From Rhabdaerophilum calidifontis (lineage in GTDB: Bacteria > Pseudomonadota > Alphaproteobacteria > Rhizobiales > Beijerinckiaceae): 64,000 nt of DNA. Numbering within the stretch: the first letter of the stretch is position 1; each line of letters starts with the position of its first letter. The position numbers and the translations under genes are program-made. The stretch lies in NCBI RefSeq assembly GCF_008641065.1, contig NZ_VTRS01000006.1, forward strand, positions 1-64,000, in the 5' to 3' direction. Shown here piece after piece: positions 17,512-26,264 of the stretch. Below the pieces are notes generated by a model. The model saw only the letters and a program-made list of their open reading frames with translations. It was not told the origin of the DNA and did no database searches.

Positions 17512-18438
17512 TCAGAAGCTGCGCGTCGGCCGCTCCATCACGCGCTTGCCGAGCAGGCTTGCGGCAAGGTCGGTCATCAGCAAAGCGGTGCGGCCGCGCT
17601 CGTCCAGGAACGGGTTGAGTTCCGCGAGGTCGAGGCTCGTGACCAGCCCGCTGTCATGCAGCAATTCCATGGCGAGATGCGCCTCGCGGAAGGTCGCGCC
17701 GCCGGGCACGGTGGTGCCGACGCCGGGCGCGATGCCGGGATCGAGGAAATCGACATCGAGGCTCACATGCAGCATCCCGCCCGCCGCCGCGACTCGAGCG
17801 AGAAAATCGCGGAGCGGCGCGCCGATCCCGCTCTCGTCGATCGCCCGCATGTCGTGAATCGTGAAGCCCGCGCGCCGCAGCGCCTCGTTCTCCGCCGGAT
17901 CGACGCTGCGCAAGCCCATCATGCAGACATGCGCGGGGTCGACCGGAACGGGCAGCGGCGGGAAATAGCCGGCGAAGCCAGGCGCGCCGGTGGCATAACC
18001 GACGGGCACGCCGTGAAGATTGCCGCTCTGCGTGGTTTCGAGCGTGTGGATGTCGCTATGGGCATCGAGCCAGAGCACGAAGAACGGGCGCCCATTGGCC
18101 GCCGCGCGCTGCGCCATGCCGCTCAGCGTGCCGGCGGCAAGCGAATGATCGCCGCCGAGGAAGATCGGCATCGCCTCGGCGCTCGCGGCGAAGGCGGCGG
18201 CGGCGATCGTCTCCGTCCAGGCCGCGATGCGTCCGAGATGGCGGATCGCGGGGTTGGGATGCTGCACCGGGTGATCCGGCCCCGGCGCGAGATTGCCGCA
18301 ATCGGTCACGTCATGCCCGAGCGCGACGAGCGCCTCGCGCAGGCCGGCGGCGCGATAGGCGCTCGGCCCCATCTCGCAGCCGAGCCGCCCCGCCCCCTCC
18401 TCGACCGGAACGCCGATCAGCCTGATCTGCCGCGCCAT
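17512..18438 (-). CDS. rocF: Arginase
   Basis: Binuclear manganese hydrolase that converts arginine to ornithine and urea, 308 residues. All metal-binding motifs are present: FLGGDHSL, LWLDAHSDIHT and SLDVDFLDPGIAPG. The SGNLHGVPVG loop binds the substrate alpha-amino group in true arginases (as opposed to agmatinases), and the N-terminus MARQIRLIGVPVEEGAGRLG is arginase-like. It follows leuD by 96 bp on the same strand. The 73 bp downstream of its stop toward the importer operon hold the putative MarR box. Confidence 0.92.
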   Translation of the reverse strand: MARQIRLIGVPVEEGAGRLGCEMGPSAYRAAGLREALVALGHDVTDCGNLAPGPDHPVQHPNPAIRHLGRIAAWTETIAAAAFAASAEAMPIFLGGDHSLAAGTLSGMAQRAAANGRPFFVLWLDAHSDIHTLETTQSGNLHGVPVGYATGAPGFAGYFPPLPVPVDPAHVCMMGLRSVDPAENEALRRAGFTIHDMRAIDESGIGAPLRDFLARVAAAGGMLHVSLDVDFLDPGIAPGVGTTVPGGATFREAHLAMELLHDSGLVTSLDLAELNPFLDERGRTALLMTDLAASLLGKRVMERPTRSF

Positions 18439-18534
18439 GCCGCCCTCCCGTATCGTCTGGCCCGCGGGCCACGCCCTCTTGAAGCGGATTCCCGAGCGGT
18501 TGGAAACGGGGCACCGGGTCTTGAGCCGGGGCTC

Positions 18535-19149
18535 TCAATCCTGCGCCGGCAGCGCGTAAGGATGCGCGGCGAGGCGCCGGGCGCGGAAGGCGGCGATCTC
18601 CGCCGCGTGCCGGCGCGTCAGGTCGAGATCGTCCCAGCCGTTGAGAAGCTGGAGTCGGCGTACGGGATCGAGGGTGAAGCCGATGTCGCTCCCGGCGCCG
18701 CCGATCTTCATCGTGACGAGATCGACGGCGAGGCGCGGCGCGGCCATCCGCTCCAGCGCCGCGATCAGCGTCTCGGCCGCCTCCTCCGTCACCTGCGCCG
18801 GCAGCAGGCCGTTCTTCACCGCGTTCGAGGCGAAGATATCGCCGAAGCTCGGCGCGATCACGCAGCGGATCCCGAAATCCCACAGCGCGTAGATCGCGGC
18901 CTCGCGCGACGAGCCGGTGCCGAAATTCCGCCGCGCGACGAGGATGCGCGCCCCGGCATGGCGCGGCGTGTCGAGCAGGAAGCCCCGTGTTGCGCCAGCA
19001 TCGTCGTAGCGCAGGTCGTGGAGAAGGAAGCTGCCATAGCCGGCGGCGCGCGGCCGGCTCATGAACCGGGCGGGGATGAGCTGGTCCGTGTCGACATTGG
19101 CGAGACCGAGCGGACAGGCCACGGCATCGAGCCGGGTGAAGGGCTCCAT
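18535..19149 (-). CDS. leuD: 3-isopropylmalate dehydratase small subunit
   Basis: Swivel subunit of the LeuCD isomerase of leucine synthesis, 204 residues. Family signs are LANVDTDQLIPARFM near the N-terminus, NFGTGSSREAAIYAL, which helps form the active site, and CVIAPSFGDIFASNAVKNGLLP. The start at 19149 is one base after the leuC stop and is preceded by GGAGG inside leuC, so expression is coupled. Since the LeuC partner is divergent from the common type, a related hydro-lyase role is possible. Confidence 0.88.
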   Translation of the reverse strand: MEPFTRLDAVACPLGLANVDTDQLIPARFMSRPRAAGYGSFLLHDLRYDDAGATRGFLLDTPRHAGARILVARRNFGTGSSREAAIYALWDFGIRCVIAPSFGDIFASNAVKNGLLPAQVTEEAAETLIAALERMAAPRLAVDLVTMKIGGAGSDIGFTLDPVRRLQLLNGWDDLDLTRRHAAEIAAFRARRLAAHPYALPAQD

Positions 19150-19150
19150 C

Positions 19151-20554
19151 TCACGCCTCCCCCAGCGCGCGGACATCGGTGAGACGCCCCGTCACGGCCG
19201 CCGCCGCGACCATGGCCGGGGACATGATATGCGTGCGGGCATCCTTGCCCTGGCGGCCGCGAAAATTGCGGTTGGTGGTCGAGGCGCAGCGTTCGCCGGC
19301 GCCGACCGTGTCACCGTTCATCCCCACGCACATCGAGCAGCCGGATTCGCCCCAGACGAAGCCGGCTTCGATGAAGACGCGGTCGAGCCCTTCGGCTTCC
19401 GCCTGCCGCCGCACCAGCGACGAGCCGGGCGAGACGAGCCCCGGCACCCGCGCGCGCCGCCCCCGGAGCACGGCGGCCGCGGCGCGCAGATCCTCGATCC
19501 GCGCATTGGTGCAGGAACCGATGAAGGCGCGGTCGATCCGGATATCCTCGAGCCGCTGCCCCGGTGCGAGGCCCATATAGGTGAGCGCGGCGCGCAGGTA
19601 ATCCGCACGGGCGGCGCTCCCGGCCGCCGCCGGATCGGGCACCGCGGCATCGATCGGCAGCGCGTCCTCGGGACTGACGCCCCAGGTGACGGTCGGCGCG
19701 ATCGCGGCGGCGTCGATCGTCACCTCGCGGTCGAAGGCGGCGTCCGGGTCGCTCGCGAGTCCGCGCCATTCGGCGATCGCCGCCTCCAGCGCCGCGCCCT
19801 CGGGCGCAAAGGGCCGGCCGCGCAGATAGGCGAAGGTGGTCTCGTCGGGCGCGACGAGGGCGAGGCGCGCGCCGGCCTCAATGCCCATGTTGCACAATGT
19901 CAGCCGGCTTTCCATCGACAGCGCCGCGATCGCCGCGCCGGCATATTCGAGCGCATGCCCGCGTGCGCCGTCGGCGCCGATGGTGCGGATGAGATGGAGG
20001 GCGAGGTCCTTCGCCGCGACATGCGGGCCGGGGCGCCCGTCGAACCACGCCCGCATCCGCTTCGGCTTGCGCTGCCAGAGCGTCTGCGTCATCAGCACAT
20101 GTGCGACCTCCGAGGCGCCGATCCCGAAGGCGAAGGCGCCGAACGCGCCATGGGTCGAGGTGTGGCTGTCGCCGCAGACGATGGTCAGCCCCGGCAGGGT
20201 GAGCCCCTGCTCGGGCCCCACGACATGGACGATGCCCTGCGCGGGATCGTCGAGCCCGAACAGCCGGAAGCCGTGCCGCCCGGCATTGTCGGCCAGACGC
20301 GAGACCATCCCCGCGATTTCCGGGTCCGGGATATGCGGCCGGCCGCGCGTCGGCACGTAATGATCGGCGATGCCGAAGGTGAGGCCCGGCTCGGCGAGCG
20401 GCAGCCCCCTGCCGTCGAGCGCGCGGAAGGCGTGATGGGAGCCCTCATGGACGAAATGCCGGTCGATCCAGAGCAGCGCCTCGCCATCCTCGCGGGTGAC
20501 GATCACATGCGCGTCCCAGAGCTTGTCGAACAGGGTTCTCGGTTTCGCTGTCAT
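19151..20554 (-). CDS. leuC: 3-isopropylmalate dehydratase-type large subunit
   Basis: Aconitase-superfamily subunit, 467 residues, carrying the [4Fe-4S] ligands in IGSCTNARIEDL and SGCSMCVGMNGD. The N-terminus MTAKPRTLFDKLWDAHVI, the segment IVCGDSHTSTHGAFGAFAFGIG and HVLMTQTLWQRKPKRM are LeuC-like. The usual HEVTSPQAFEGL is replaced by HEGSHHAFRALDG, so it may be a second LeuC paralogue with another 2-hydroxy-acid substrate. I start at the ATG at 20554; longer readings have no family likeness. It is followed directly by leuD. Confidence 0.85.
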   Translation of the reverse strand: MTAKPRTLFDKLWDAHVIVTREDGEALLWIDRHFVHEGSHHAFRALDGRGLPLAEPGLTFGIADHYVPTRGRPHIPDPEIAGMVSRLADNAGRHGFRLFGLDDPAQGIVHVVGPEQGLTLPGLTIVCGDSHTSTHGAFGAFAFGIGASEVAHVLMTQTLWQRKPKRMRAWFDGRPGPHVAAKDLALHLIRTIGADGARGHALEYAGAAIAALSMESRLTLCNMGIEAGARLALVAPDETTFAYLRGRPFAPEGAALEAAIAEWRGLASDPDAAFDREVTIDAAAIAPTVTWGVSPEDALPIDAAVPDPAAAGSAARADYLRAALTYMGLAPGQRLEDIRIDRAFIGSCTNARIEDLRAAAAVLRGRRARVPGLVSPGSSLVRRQAEAEGLDRVFIEAGFVWGESGCSMCVGMNGDTVGAGERCASTTNRNFRGRQGKDARTHIMSPAMVAAAAVTGRLTDVRALGEA

Positions 20555-20633
20555 GATCCGCCGCGGTGGCCCGCAATGATGCGCATCGTCCACCGGGACG
20601 ATAGGGCGGTGTGGGCGATCGCGCCAGCCCCGC

Positions 20634-21086
20634 TCAGGCGTCCTTGGCGCCGAGCAGGCGGGCGATGCGCCGCAGCGCAAGTTCGTAGCCCTGGGTTCCG
20701 GCGCCGGCGATCACGGCATCGGCGCGGTGGGAGACATAGGAATGATGGCGGAACGCCTCACGCTTGTGGATCTGCGAGACATGCACCTCAACGACCCGGC
20801 CCTCGAAGGCGTTGAGCGCGTCGAGGAGCGAGACCGAGGTATGGGTCAGCCCGCCGGGATTGATCACGATGCCCCGCGCGGTCTCGCGTGCCTCGTGGAT
20901 CCAGTCGATCAGCTCGTATTCGCGGTTCGATTGATGGAAGCGCAGGTCGAGCCCCAAGGCGGTCGCCAGCGCGCGGCAGCTGGCCTCGACATCGGCCATG
21001 GTCTCGCGGCCGTAGATTTCGGGCTGGCGCTTGCCGAGCAGATTGAGGTTCGGGCCGTTGAGAATAAGGACGAGCGGCGCGGACAT
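20634..21086 (-). CDS. aroQ: 3-dehydroquinate dehydratase, type II
   Basis: Shikimate-pathway enzyme that removes water from 3-dehydroquinate, 150 residues, the usual dodecamer-forming type II length. The motifs are [18 protein letters not shown] (catalytic Tyr24 on the lid), [51 protein letters not shown] (catalytic His) and [11 protein letters not shown]. It is first in a likely aroQ-leuC-leuD-rocF gene row. The 249 bp upstream to the tRNA gene hold no other gene I can see. Confidence 0.96.
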   Translation of the reverse strand: MSAPLVLILNGPNLNLLGKRQPEIYGRETMADVEASCRALATALGLDLRFHQSNREYELIDWIHEARETARGIVINPGGLTHTSVSLLDALNAFEGRVVEVHVSQIHKREAFRHHSYVSHRADAVIAGAGTQGYELALRRIARLLGAKDA

Positions 21087-21335
21087 CGGGGACCTTGGGG
21101 GAGATGGCGGGCTTCGGTTCTGGTCTTGTCAGGGCGGTTCTTGTCAGGGGCTGCCGGACACCGGATTGGCCGAGGCCCGGATGCTGGCGCAGGGACTAGC
21201 GCAGAGCGGGCAGGTTTCGCGTCAGTACGGAACCATGTTTCGCATGCCCGCTGCCGCCGCGCAATCCTGCGGCGGGTGCCCGGCGCCACATGCAGCCCGC
21301 GAAGAGACCAGTTCAACGTTCTGCGGAGAAGGATT

Positions 21336-21411
<76 letters not shown>

Positions 21412-21546
21412 ACTTCGGCCGGAGCCGAGAACTCCGCCGCCGGTCGCTGGTGACCGGAGGCGCGGTTAATGTCACAAGAGAAACCGGTCCGCAAGAGGAA
21501 AGCGCCGGCATGGTCACACCGGCGGCTGCGAGCGCCGGCGCATGGG

Positions 21547-21924
21547 TCAGCCCTCTTCGTCTTCCTCGATCTCGCCGTCGATCAGGCCGGCGACATCGCC
21601 GTCATCCTCGTCCTCCTCGGCAGCGAGGAAGGTGTCGTCCTCGTCATCCGCGATATCGATGTCGTCCGCGCCGGCGACAACCTTGGTTTCATCGGCCTGG
21701 TCGGCTTCTTCGAGCGGGACGATGTCGGCGCCGACGGCCTCGTCGATCTCGGTCTCGTCCTCGTCCGCCTCGACTGGCTTCGCCGCCTTGAGCAGCGGAT
21801 CGAAATAGCTGCGCGGATAGCTCTGCCCCGTATAGGGCGAAACGATCGGGTCGCGGCCCAGATCGTAGAATTTCTTGCCGGTAACCGGGCAGATGCGCTT
21901 CGTGCCGAGATCTGGCTTGGCCAA
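21547..21924 (-). CDS. TIGR02300 family protein (FYDLN acid domain)
   Basis: A 125-residue protein conserved in alphaproteobacteria next to aroA, function unknown. The N-terminal third is the conserved part: [20 protein letters not shown], then [23 protein letters not shown]. The C-terminal two thirds is very acidic (runs of Asp/Glu such as [19 protein letters not shown]) and probably disordered. The single [11 protein letters not shown] knuckle resembles half of a zinc ribbon, but no second Cys pair is present. It is transcribed away from aroA across a 188-bp gap. Confidence 0.92.
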   Translation of the reverse strand: MAKPDLGTKRICPVTGKKFYDLGRDPIVSPYTGQSYPRSYFDPLLKAAKPVEADEDETEIDEAVGADIVPLEEADQADETKVVAGADDIDIADDEDDTFLAAEEDEDDGDVAGLIDGEIEEDEEG

Positions 21925-22112
21925 TGTCGCGTTCCTGTCGAGATGGGCACCGGCGGCTCGGCTCGGCGCAAAGTTCCACTTGCAAACTCGGGGTGAAGCC
22001 CGTTAGTGGCCCGGCATACCCTTTGTCAATGCTCGTCGGGGCCGAGCAGCAAAACTCCCCGGTTCCCGGCGGCGCTTCTCCGGCGAGAGCCGCGCCGCGA
22101 GGATGGTTCGAG

Positions 22113-23498
22113 ATGACCCACGCAGCAGAACCCCGCCCCTCCGCGGCGCCTTCCGCGCAGCATGCTTCCACGCCGCCCCGGCCGCTGCGCGCCGGGCGTG
22201 CTGCGGCGCTTTCCGGCACGATCATCGTTCCGGGGGATAAGTCCATTTCGCATCGCGCGCTGATCTTCGGGCTGCTCAGCGTCGGTGAGACGCGGGTCTC
22301 GGGGCTGCTCGAGGGCGAGGACGTGCTGCGCACCGCCGCGGCCGCCCGCGCGCTCGGCGCCACGGTCGATCATCTCGCCCCCGGCGAATGGCGCGTGCGC
22401 GGGCTCGGCATCGGCACCTTGCTCGAACCGGAGGCCCCGCTCGATTTCGGCAATGCCGGCACCGGCTCGCGGCTGATGATGGGCGTGATCGGCGGCCACC
22501 CGATCACCGCGCGGTTTGATGGCGATGCCTCGCTGCGCAAGCGGCCGATGGGCCGCATTCTCGATCCGCTGCGGCGCATGGGCGTCGAGGTGCTCGACGT
22601 TGCGGCCGGCGAGCGCATGCCGCTCACGATCCGCGGCGCGCGCGATTGCATCCCGATCACCTACGAGACGCCGGTCGCCTCCGCGCAGATCAAGTCCGCC
22701 GTTCTGTTCTGCGGCCTCAACGCGCCGGGCGAGACCGTGGTGATCGAGCGCGAGGCGAGCCGCGACCATACCGAGAAGATGCTCGCCTTCTTCGGCGCCG
22801 AGGTGCGGAGCGAGCCCTTCGGCGCGCATGGCCGGCGCGTCGTGCTCAAGGGGCGGCCGGAACTCGTGCCGCAACCGATCCGCGTCCCGGCCGATCCATC
22901 CTCGGCCGCCTTCCCGATCGTCGCGGCGCTGATCGTGCCGGGCTCCGAGATCGTGGTGCGCGCGGTGATGATGAACCCGCTGCGCACGGGGCTGATCACC
23001 ACGCTGCGCGAGATGGGCGGCGATATCGTCGAACTCGACCGGCGCGAGGAAGGCGGGGAGATCGTCGCCGATCTGCGGGTGCGCCATTCCGATCTCAGGG
23101 GCGTCGATGTTCCCGCCGAGCGCGCGCCCTCGATGATCGACGAATATCCGATCCTCGCCGTCGCGGCCGCCTTCGCCGCGGGCGAGACGCGGATGAACGG
23201 GCTCCAGGAGCTGCGTGTCAAGGAATCCGATCGTCTCCAGGCGGTTGCCGACGGGCTCGCGGCCAACGGGATCGCGCATCGCATCGAGGGCGACGATCTT
23301 GTCGTCGGCGGGCTTGCCGGCGCGCGCCGGGGCGGCGGCCTGGTGCGCACGCATATGGACCACCGCATCGCGATGAGCTTCCTGGTGATGGGGCTCGCCG
23401 CCGATGCCCCGGTTGCGGTCGACGATACCGCCTTCATCGCCACGAGCTTCCCGGATTTCCTGCCGCTGATGACGCGGCTCGGCGGAAATTTCGCGTGA
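22113..23498 (+). CDS. aroA: 3-phosphoshikimate 1-carboxyvinyltransferase (EPSP synthase)
   Basis: Sixth enzyme of the shikimate pathway, joining shikimate-3-phosphate and PEP, 461 residues. The motifs are [20 protein letters not shown] (Lys/Ser/Arg of the S3P site), [19 protein letters not shown] (PEP loop), [13 protein letters not shown] and [16 protein letters not shown]. The [10 protein letters not shown] loop has Ala after Gly-Asn and Gly-Thr-Gly, a class II-like reading seen in rhizobial and Agrobacterium enzymes. The ATG at 22113 gives an N-terminal tail of about 35 residues before [12 protein letters not shown]. It overlaps cmk by GTGA. Confidence 0.96.
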   Translation: MTHAAEPRPSAAPSAQHASTPPRPLRAGRAAALSGTIIVPGDKSISHRALIFGLLSVGETRVSGLLEGEDVLRTAAAARALGATVDHLAPGEWRVRGLGIGTLLEPEAPLDFGNAGTGSRLMMGVIGGHPITARFDGDASLRKRPMGRILDPLRRMGVEVLDVAAGERMPLTIRGARDCIPITYETPVASAQIKSAVLFCGLNAPGETVVIEREASRDHTEKMLAFFGAEVRSEPFGAHGRRVVLKGRPELVPQPIRVPADPSSAAFPIVAALIVPGSEIVVRAVMMNPLRTGLITTLREMGGDIVELDRREEGGEIVADLRVRHSDLRGVDVPAERAPSMIDEYPILAVAAAFAAGETRMNGLQELRVKESDRLQAVADGLAANGIAHRIEGDDLVVGGLAGARRGGGLVRTHMDHRIAMSFLVMGLAADAPVAVDDTAFIATSFPDFLPLMTRLGGNFA

Positions 23499-24139
23499 GC
23501 CGCGCGCTCGTCATCGCGGTCGACGGTCCCGCGGCTTCGGGCAAGGGCACGCTGGCGACGCGGCTCGGCGCGCATTTCGGCCTGCCGGTGCTCGATACCG
23601 GCCTGCTCTACCGGGCCGTCGGCCAGCGGCTGCGCGATGCGGGGCGCGACCTGGACGATGCCGGTCATGCCGCCGCCGCCGCGCGCGGCTTCGAGGCAGG
23701 CTGGCTCGACGATCCCCGTCTGCGGGAGCGGGCGGCCGGCGAGGCCGCGAGCCGGGTCGCCCGCTTCGGCCCGGTGCGCGAGGCCCTGCGCAGCTTCCAG
23801 CAGGATTTCGCGCGCCAGCCCGGCGGCGCGGTGCTCGACGGCCGCGATATCGGCACGGTAATCGCGCCTTTCGCGCCGGCGAAGCTGTGGATCGACGCCG
23901 ATGTCGCGATCCGCGCCGGCCGTCGCTATCGCGAGCTTACCGCGCGCGGCGAGCCGGTCTCCGAGGCCGGCATCCTCGCCGATCTCATGGCGCGCGACGC
24001 GCGCGACGCCCCCAATATGGCGATTGCGGCGGATGCCGTCCGCATCGATACCAGCGCCATGGATGTCGAGGCCGCCTTCGCGGCCGCCCTGCGCGCGGTG
24101 CTTGCCGCCTGCCCGGAGGCCGCTAACCTGCGCGGCTGA
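23495..24139 (+). CDS. cmk: Cytidylate kinase
   Basis: Phosphorylates CMP and dCMP with ATP, 214 residues. The P-loop is [13 protein letters not shown], the CMP-binding part is [11 protein letters not shown], and [15 protein letters not shown] is the conserved acceptor-site motif. [19 protein letters not shown] is the lid-region arginine motif. Translation starts at GTG, which overlaps the aroA stop (GTGA), a coupled arrangement usual in this cluster. In most relatives rpsA follows directly; here three other genes intervene. Confidence 0.95.
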   Translation: MSRALVIAVDGPAASGKGTLATRLGAHFGLPVLDTGLLYRAVGQRLRDAGRDLDDAGHAAAAARGFEAGWLDDPRLRERAAGEAASRVARFGPVREALRSFQQDFARQPGGAVLDGRDIGTVIAPFAPAKLWIDADVAIRAGRRYRELTARGEPVSEAGILADLMARDARDAPNMAIAADAVRIDTSAMDVEAAFAAALRAVLAACPEAANLRG

Positions 24140-24161
24140 AGCGCCGCGCCGGGAGGGCCGC

Positions 24162-24854
24162 ATGACGACACGGGATTTCGAACCGGTTCCGCTGCCCGAT
24201 TACGTGGAATATCCGCCGGCGGAGATGCTCGAACGCGCGGAGGCCTTCCGCGCGATGATCGCCCGCCGGCATAGCGTGCGTGCATTCGCGCCGCGCCCCG
24301 TGCCGCGCGCGCTGATCGAGACCTGCCTGCGCGCCGCCGGCACCGCGCCCAACGGCGCCAACCACCAGCCCTGGCATTTCGCCGCCATCAGCGACCCCGC
24401 GCTGAAATCGCGTATCCGTGCCGCGGCCGAGGCGGAGGAACGCGCCTTCTACGCCGGCAAGGCCGGCGAGGATTGGCTCGCGGCGCTGAAGCCGCTCGGC
24501 ACCGATCCATCCAAGCCTTTCCTTGAAACCGCGCCCTGGCTGATCGCGATCTTCGGCGCCCGCGCCTCGGTGAGCGCCGATGGTGTGCTGCGCAAGAATT
24601 ATTACGTGCCGGAATCGGTGTCGATCGCCGCCGGATTCCTGATCGCCGCCCTGCATCAGGCCGGGCTCGCGACGCTGACCCATACGCCGAGCCCGATGGG
24701 CTTTCTCAACACCCTGTGCGGCCGGCCCGCGAGCGAGAAGCCCTATCTTCTGCTCGTCACCGGCTATCCCGCGCCGGATGCCACAATTCCCCGTCACGCC
24801 CTGGAGAAGAAGCCGCTCGCCGAGATCGCCAGCTTTCTGGAAGCCCCGGAGTGA
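24162..24854 (+). CDS. Nitroreductase-family flavoprotein
   Basis: FMN-dependent oxidoreductase of the nitroreductase superfamily, 230 residues. The N-terminal flavin contact is [19 protein letters not shown], then [19 protein letters not shown] is the second FMN motif. The segment [31 protein letters not shown] is the subclass with BluB- or iodotyrosine deiodinase-like order. GGGAGG stands five bases before the ATG. It begins 22 bp after cmk and may be read from the same promoter. The substrate (quinone, nitro or halogenated aromatic) cannot be told. Confidence 0.88.
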   Translation: MTTRDFEPVPLPDYVEYPPAEMLERAEAFRAMIARRHSVRAFAPRPVPRALIETCLRAAGTAPNGANHQPWHFAAISDPALKSRIRAAAEAEERAFYAGKAGEDWLAALKPLGTDPSKPFLETAPWLIAIFGARASVSADGVLRKNYYVPESVSIAAGFLIAALHQAGLATLTHTPSPMGFLNTLCGRPASEKPYLLLVTGYPAPDATIPRHALEKKPLAEIASFLEAPE

Positions 24855-24863
24855 AGTTGACGT

Positions 24864-24899
24864 TTCTCATTTATGAGAATATCTCTCAAGTATGAGAGA
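24864..24899. promoter_or_regulatory. Two operator-like inverted repeats over the XRE gene start
   Basis: Dyad 1 (24864-24879) is TTCTCAT-TT-ATGAGAA with perfect 7-bp arms. Dyad 2 (24882-24899) is TCTCTCA-AGTA-TGAGAGA with perfect 7-bp arms. Their centres are 19 bp apart, about two helical turns, and both share TCTCA/TGAGA. Dyad 2 contains the ATG at 24892 of the regulator gene. This is the layout of an autorepressor binding two dimers. Confidence 0.7.
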
Positions 24900-25458
24900 A
24901 GACGAACAGGCCCTTCTACAGGAGCGGATCGCCGGGCGGCTTGGCGTCCTCCGGGCGGAGCGCGGCTGGTCGCTGGATGAGCTTGCGGCGCGTTCGGGCG
25001 TCAGCCGCGCAAGCCTGGCGCGGCTCGAGAAGGGCGAGACCAGCCCCACCACCCAGGTGCTGGCCCGCATCGCGGCGGCCTATGGGCTGACGCTGACCCG
25101 CATCATCCATCTCGCGGAAGCACAATTCGCGCCGCTGGTGACGCGCGCGGAGCAGCCGGTCTATGTCGATGCCGCGCTTGGCTTCCACCGCCGGTCGATC
25201 TCCCCGCCGGCGCCGGAATTGCGCGCCGAGATGCTCGAATGCCGGATCGAGCCGGGGCGCGAGATCACCTATGACCGGGCCCCGCGCGCCGATCTCGAAC
25301 ATCACCTGTTCCTGCTCGCCGGCGCGCTCGAGATGCAGGTCGACGGCGTGTCCCATTGCCTGGCGGCGGGCGATTGCCTGCGCTTCCGCCTCGCGGGCGC
25401 GAGCCGGTTCCGCACCCCGCCGGAGAGCGGCGCGCATTATATCCTTGTCCTGGTGTGA
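24892..25458 (+). CDS. XRE-family regulator with C-terminal cupin domain
   Basis: DNA-binding regulator of 188 residues. Residues about 12-66 are a Cro/C1-type helix-turn-helix (LGVLRAERGWSLDELAARSG, then VSRASLARLEKGETSPTTQVLARIAAAYGL). Residues about 105-188 are a small beta-barrel cupin, the sensor domain of this widespread group. No Shine-Dalgarno site precedes the ATG, which lies inside an operator-like dyad, so leaderless or repressor-gated translation is possible. A GNAT acetyltransferase follows after 11 bp, a pairing often seen for this regulator type. Confidence 0.9.
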   Translation: MREDEQALLQERIAGRLGVLRAERGWSLDELAARSGVSRASLARLEKGETSPTTQVLARIAAAYGLTLTRIIHLAEAQFAPLVTRAEQPVYVDAALGFHRRSISPPAPELRAEMLECRIEPGREITYDRAPRADLEHHLFLLAGALEMQVDGVSHCLAAGDCLRFRLAGASRFRTPPESGAHYILVLV

Positions 25459-25469
25459 GGCCGATCCGG

Positions 25470-25940
25470 ATGTCCGCTTCCTTCAAGATCAAGCCCGGCG
25501 ATTTCGCCGATCCGCGCGTCGTCGCGCTCCTCGAGCGCCATTACACGGAGAACCGCGCCGTGACGCCGGCCGGCTCGGCGCATGTGCTCGATCTCGCGGC
25601 GATGCAGGCGCCCGAACTCGCCTTCTTCACGCTCTGGGAAGGCGAGGCCCTGCTCGGCATGGGGGCGTTGAAGCGCCTTGCCGACGCAGCAGGGGAGATC
25701 AAGTCGATGCGTACCGTCGATGCCGCCCGGCGCCGTGGCGTCGCGAGCGCCATGCTCCGCCATCTCATCGCCGAGGCGCGGGCGGCCGGGCTGGCGCGGC
25801 TCTATCTCGAGACCGGATCCTTCGAGTATTTCAAACCCGCACGCGCGCTCTATGCCCGGCATGGTTTCGTCGAATGCGCCCCGTTCGAGGGCTATCGCGC
25901 CGACCACAACTCCACCTTCATGATGCTGGATCTGCCATGA
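25470..25940 (+). CDS. GNAT-family N-acetyltransferase
   Basis: Acetyl-CoA-dependent N-acetyltransferase, 156 residues. The acetyl-CoA-binding motif A is MRTVDAARRRGVASAMLRHLIAEARAAG (R-R-G-V-A form of Q/R-x-x-G-x-A). LYLETGSFEYFKPARALYARHGFVEC is the usual C-terminal segment. I prefer the ATG at 25470 (GAGG upstream); a GTG at 25455 overlapping the previous stop is the alternative. The end was altered by a 17-bp tandem duplication: the protein stops after MMLDLP, while the unduplicated frame would read MMLDLRGA. It is probably co-transcribed with the XRE gene. Confidence 0.9.
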   Translation: MSASFKIKPGDFADPRVVALLERHYTENRAVTPAGSAHVLDLAAMQAPELAFFTLWEGEALLGMGALKRLADAAGEIKSMRTVDAARRRGVASAMLRHLIAEARAAGLARLYLETGSFEYFKPARALYARHGFVECAPFEGYRADHNSTFMMLDLP

Positions 25941-25952
25941 TGCTGGATCTGC
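25919..25952 (+). repeat. Perfect 17-bp tandem duplication at the GNAT 3' end
   Basis: CATGATGCTGGATCTGC occurs twice with no gap (25919-25935 and 25936-25952). Seventeen is not a multiple of three, so the duplication shifts the frame. It puts the present stop at 25938-25940 in place of a stop at 25961-25963. Confidence 0.95.
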
Positions 25953-26005
25953 GGGGCGCGTGAGGCTGCCCCAACGCCCGGAATGACGCGGGAGATGCCG
26001 AGATG

Positions 26006-26025
26006 CCGGGCGGAACCCGGTTTTT
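26006..26025 (+). terminator. Rho-independent terminator after the GNAT gene
   Basis: CCGGG-CGGAA-CCCGG followed by TTTTT. An alternative larger pairing CCGGGC/GCCCGG (26006-26011 with 26026-26031) is followed by TTTT. It lies 66 bp after the GNAT stop, within the 324-bp gap before rpsA. Confidence 0.75.
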
Positions 26026-26037
26026 GCCCGGTTTTGC

Positions 26038-26066
26038 TTGCCGCTTCCCGTGTTTTTTGCTAGGCG
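26038..26066 (+). promoter_or_regulatory. Possible rpsA promoter
   Basis: TTGCCG and TAGGCG stand 17 bp apart just downstream of the terminator. This is a fair -35 but a weak -10, and it leaves a leader of about 190 nt before rpsA, which could serve S1 autoregulation. The rest of the 324-bp gap (25941-26264) shows no gene. Confidence 0.35.
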
Positions 26067-26264
26067 CCAGCACAATCCGCGTGCCTCCGGCCTTTCCGGC
26101 GGGTGTCGCGGGGAGACGAACGTTCCGATGCGCCGGTTTGACCGCGCTGGCAGCCCGCAGGGGCCGCATCTCCCGGAAACTGGGGGATGGCCGGCGACTC
26201 GGAGCGACCCCAACCATGAATGCCGGCGCCAATGCCCTGGAAACGGGGCGCTTTCGGAGTTTTG

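Noticed and set aside
21123-21150. Short direct repeat TTGTCAGGG twice near the aroQ start
   Set aside because: Nine bases only, no dyad, no known site; could be chance in GC-rich DNA.
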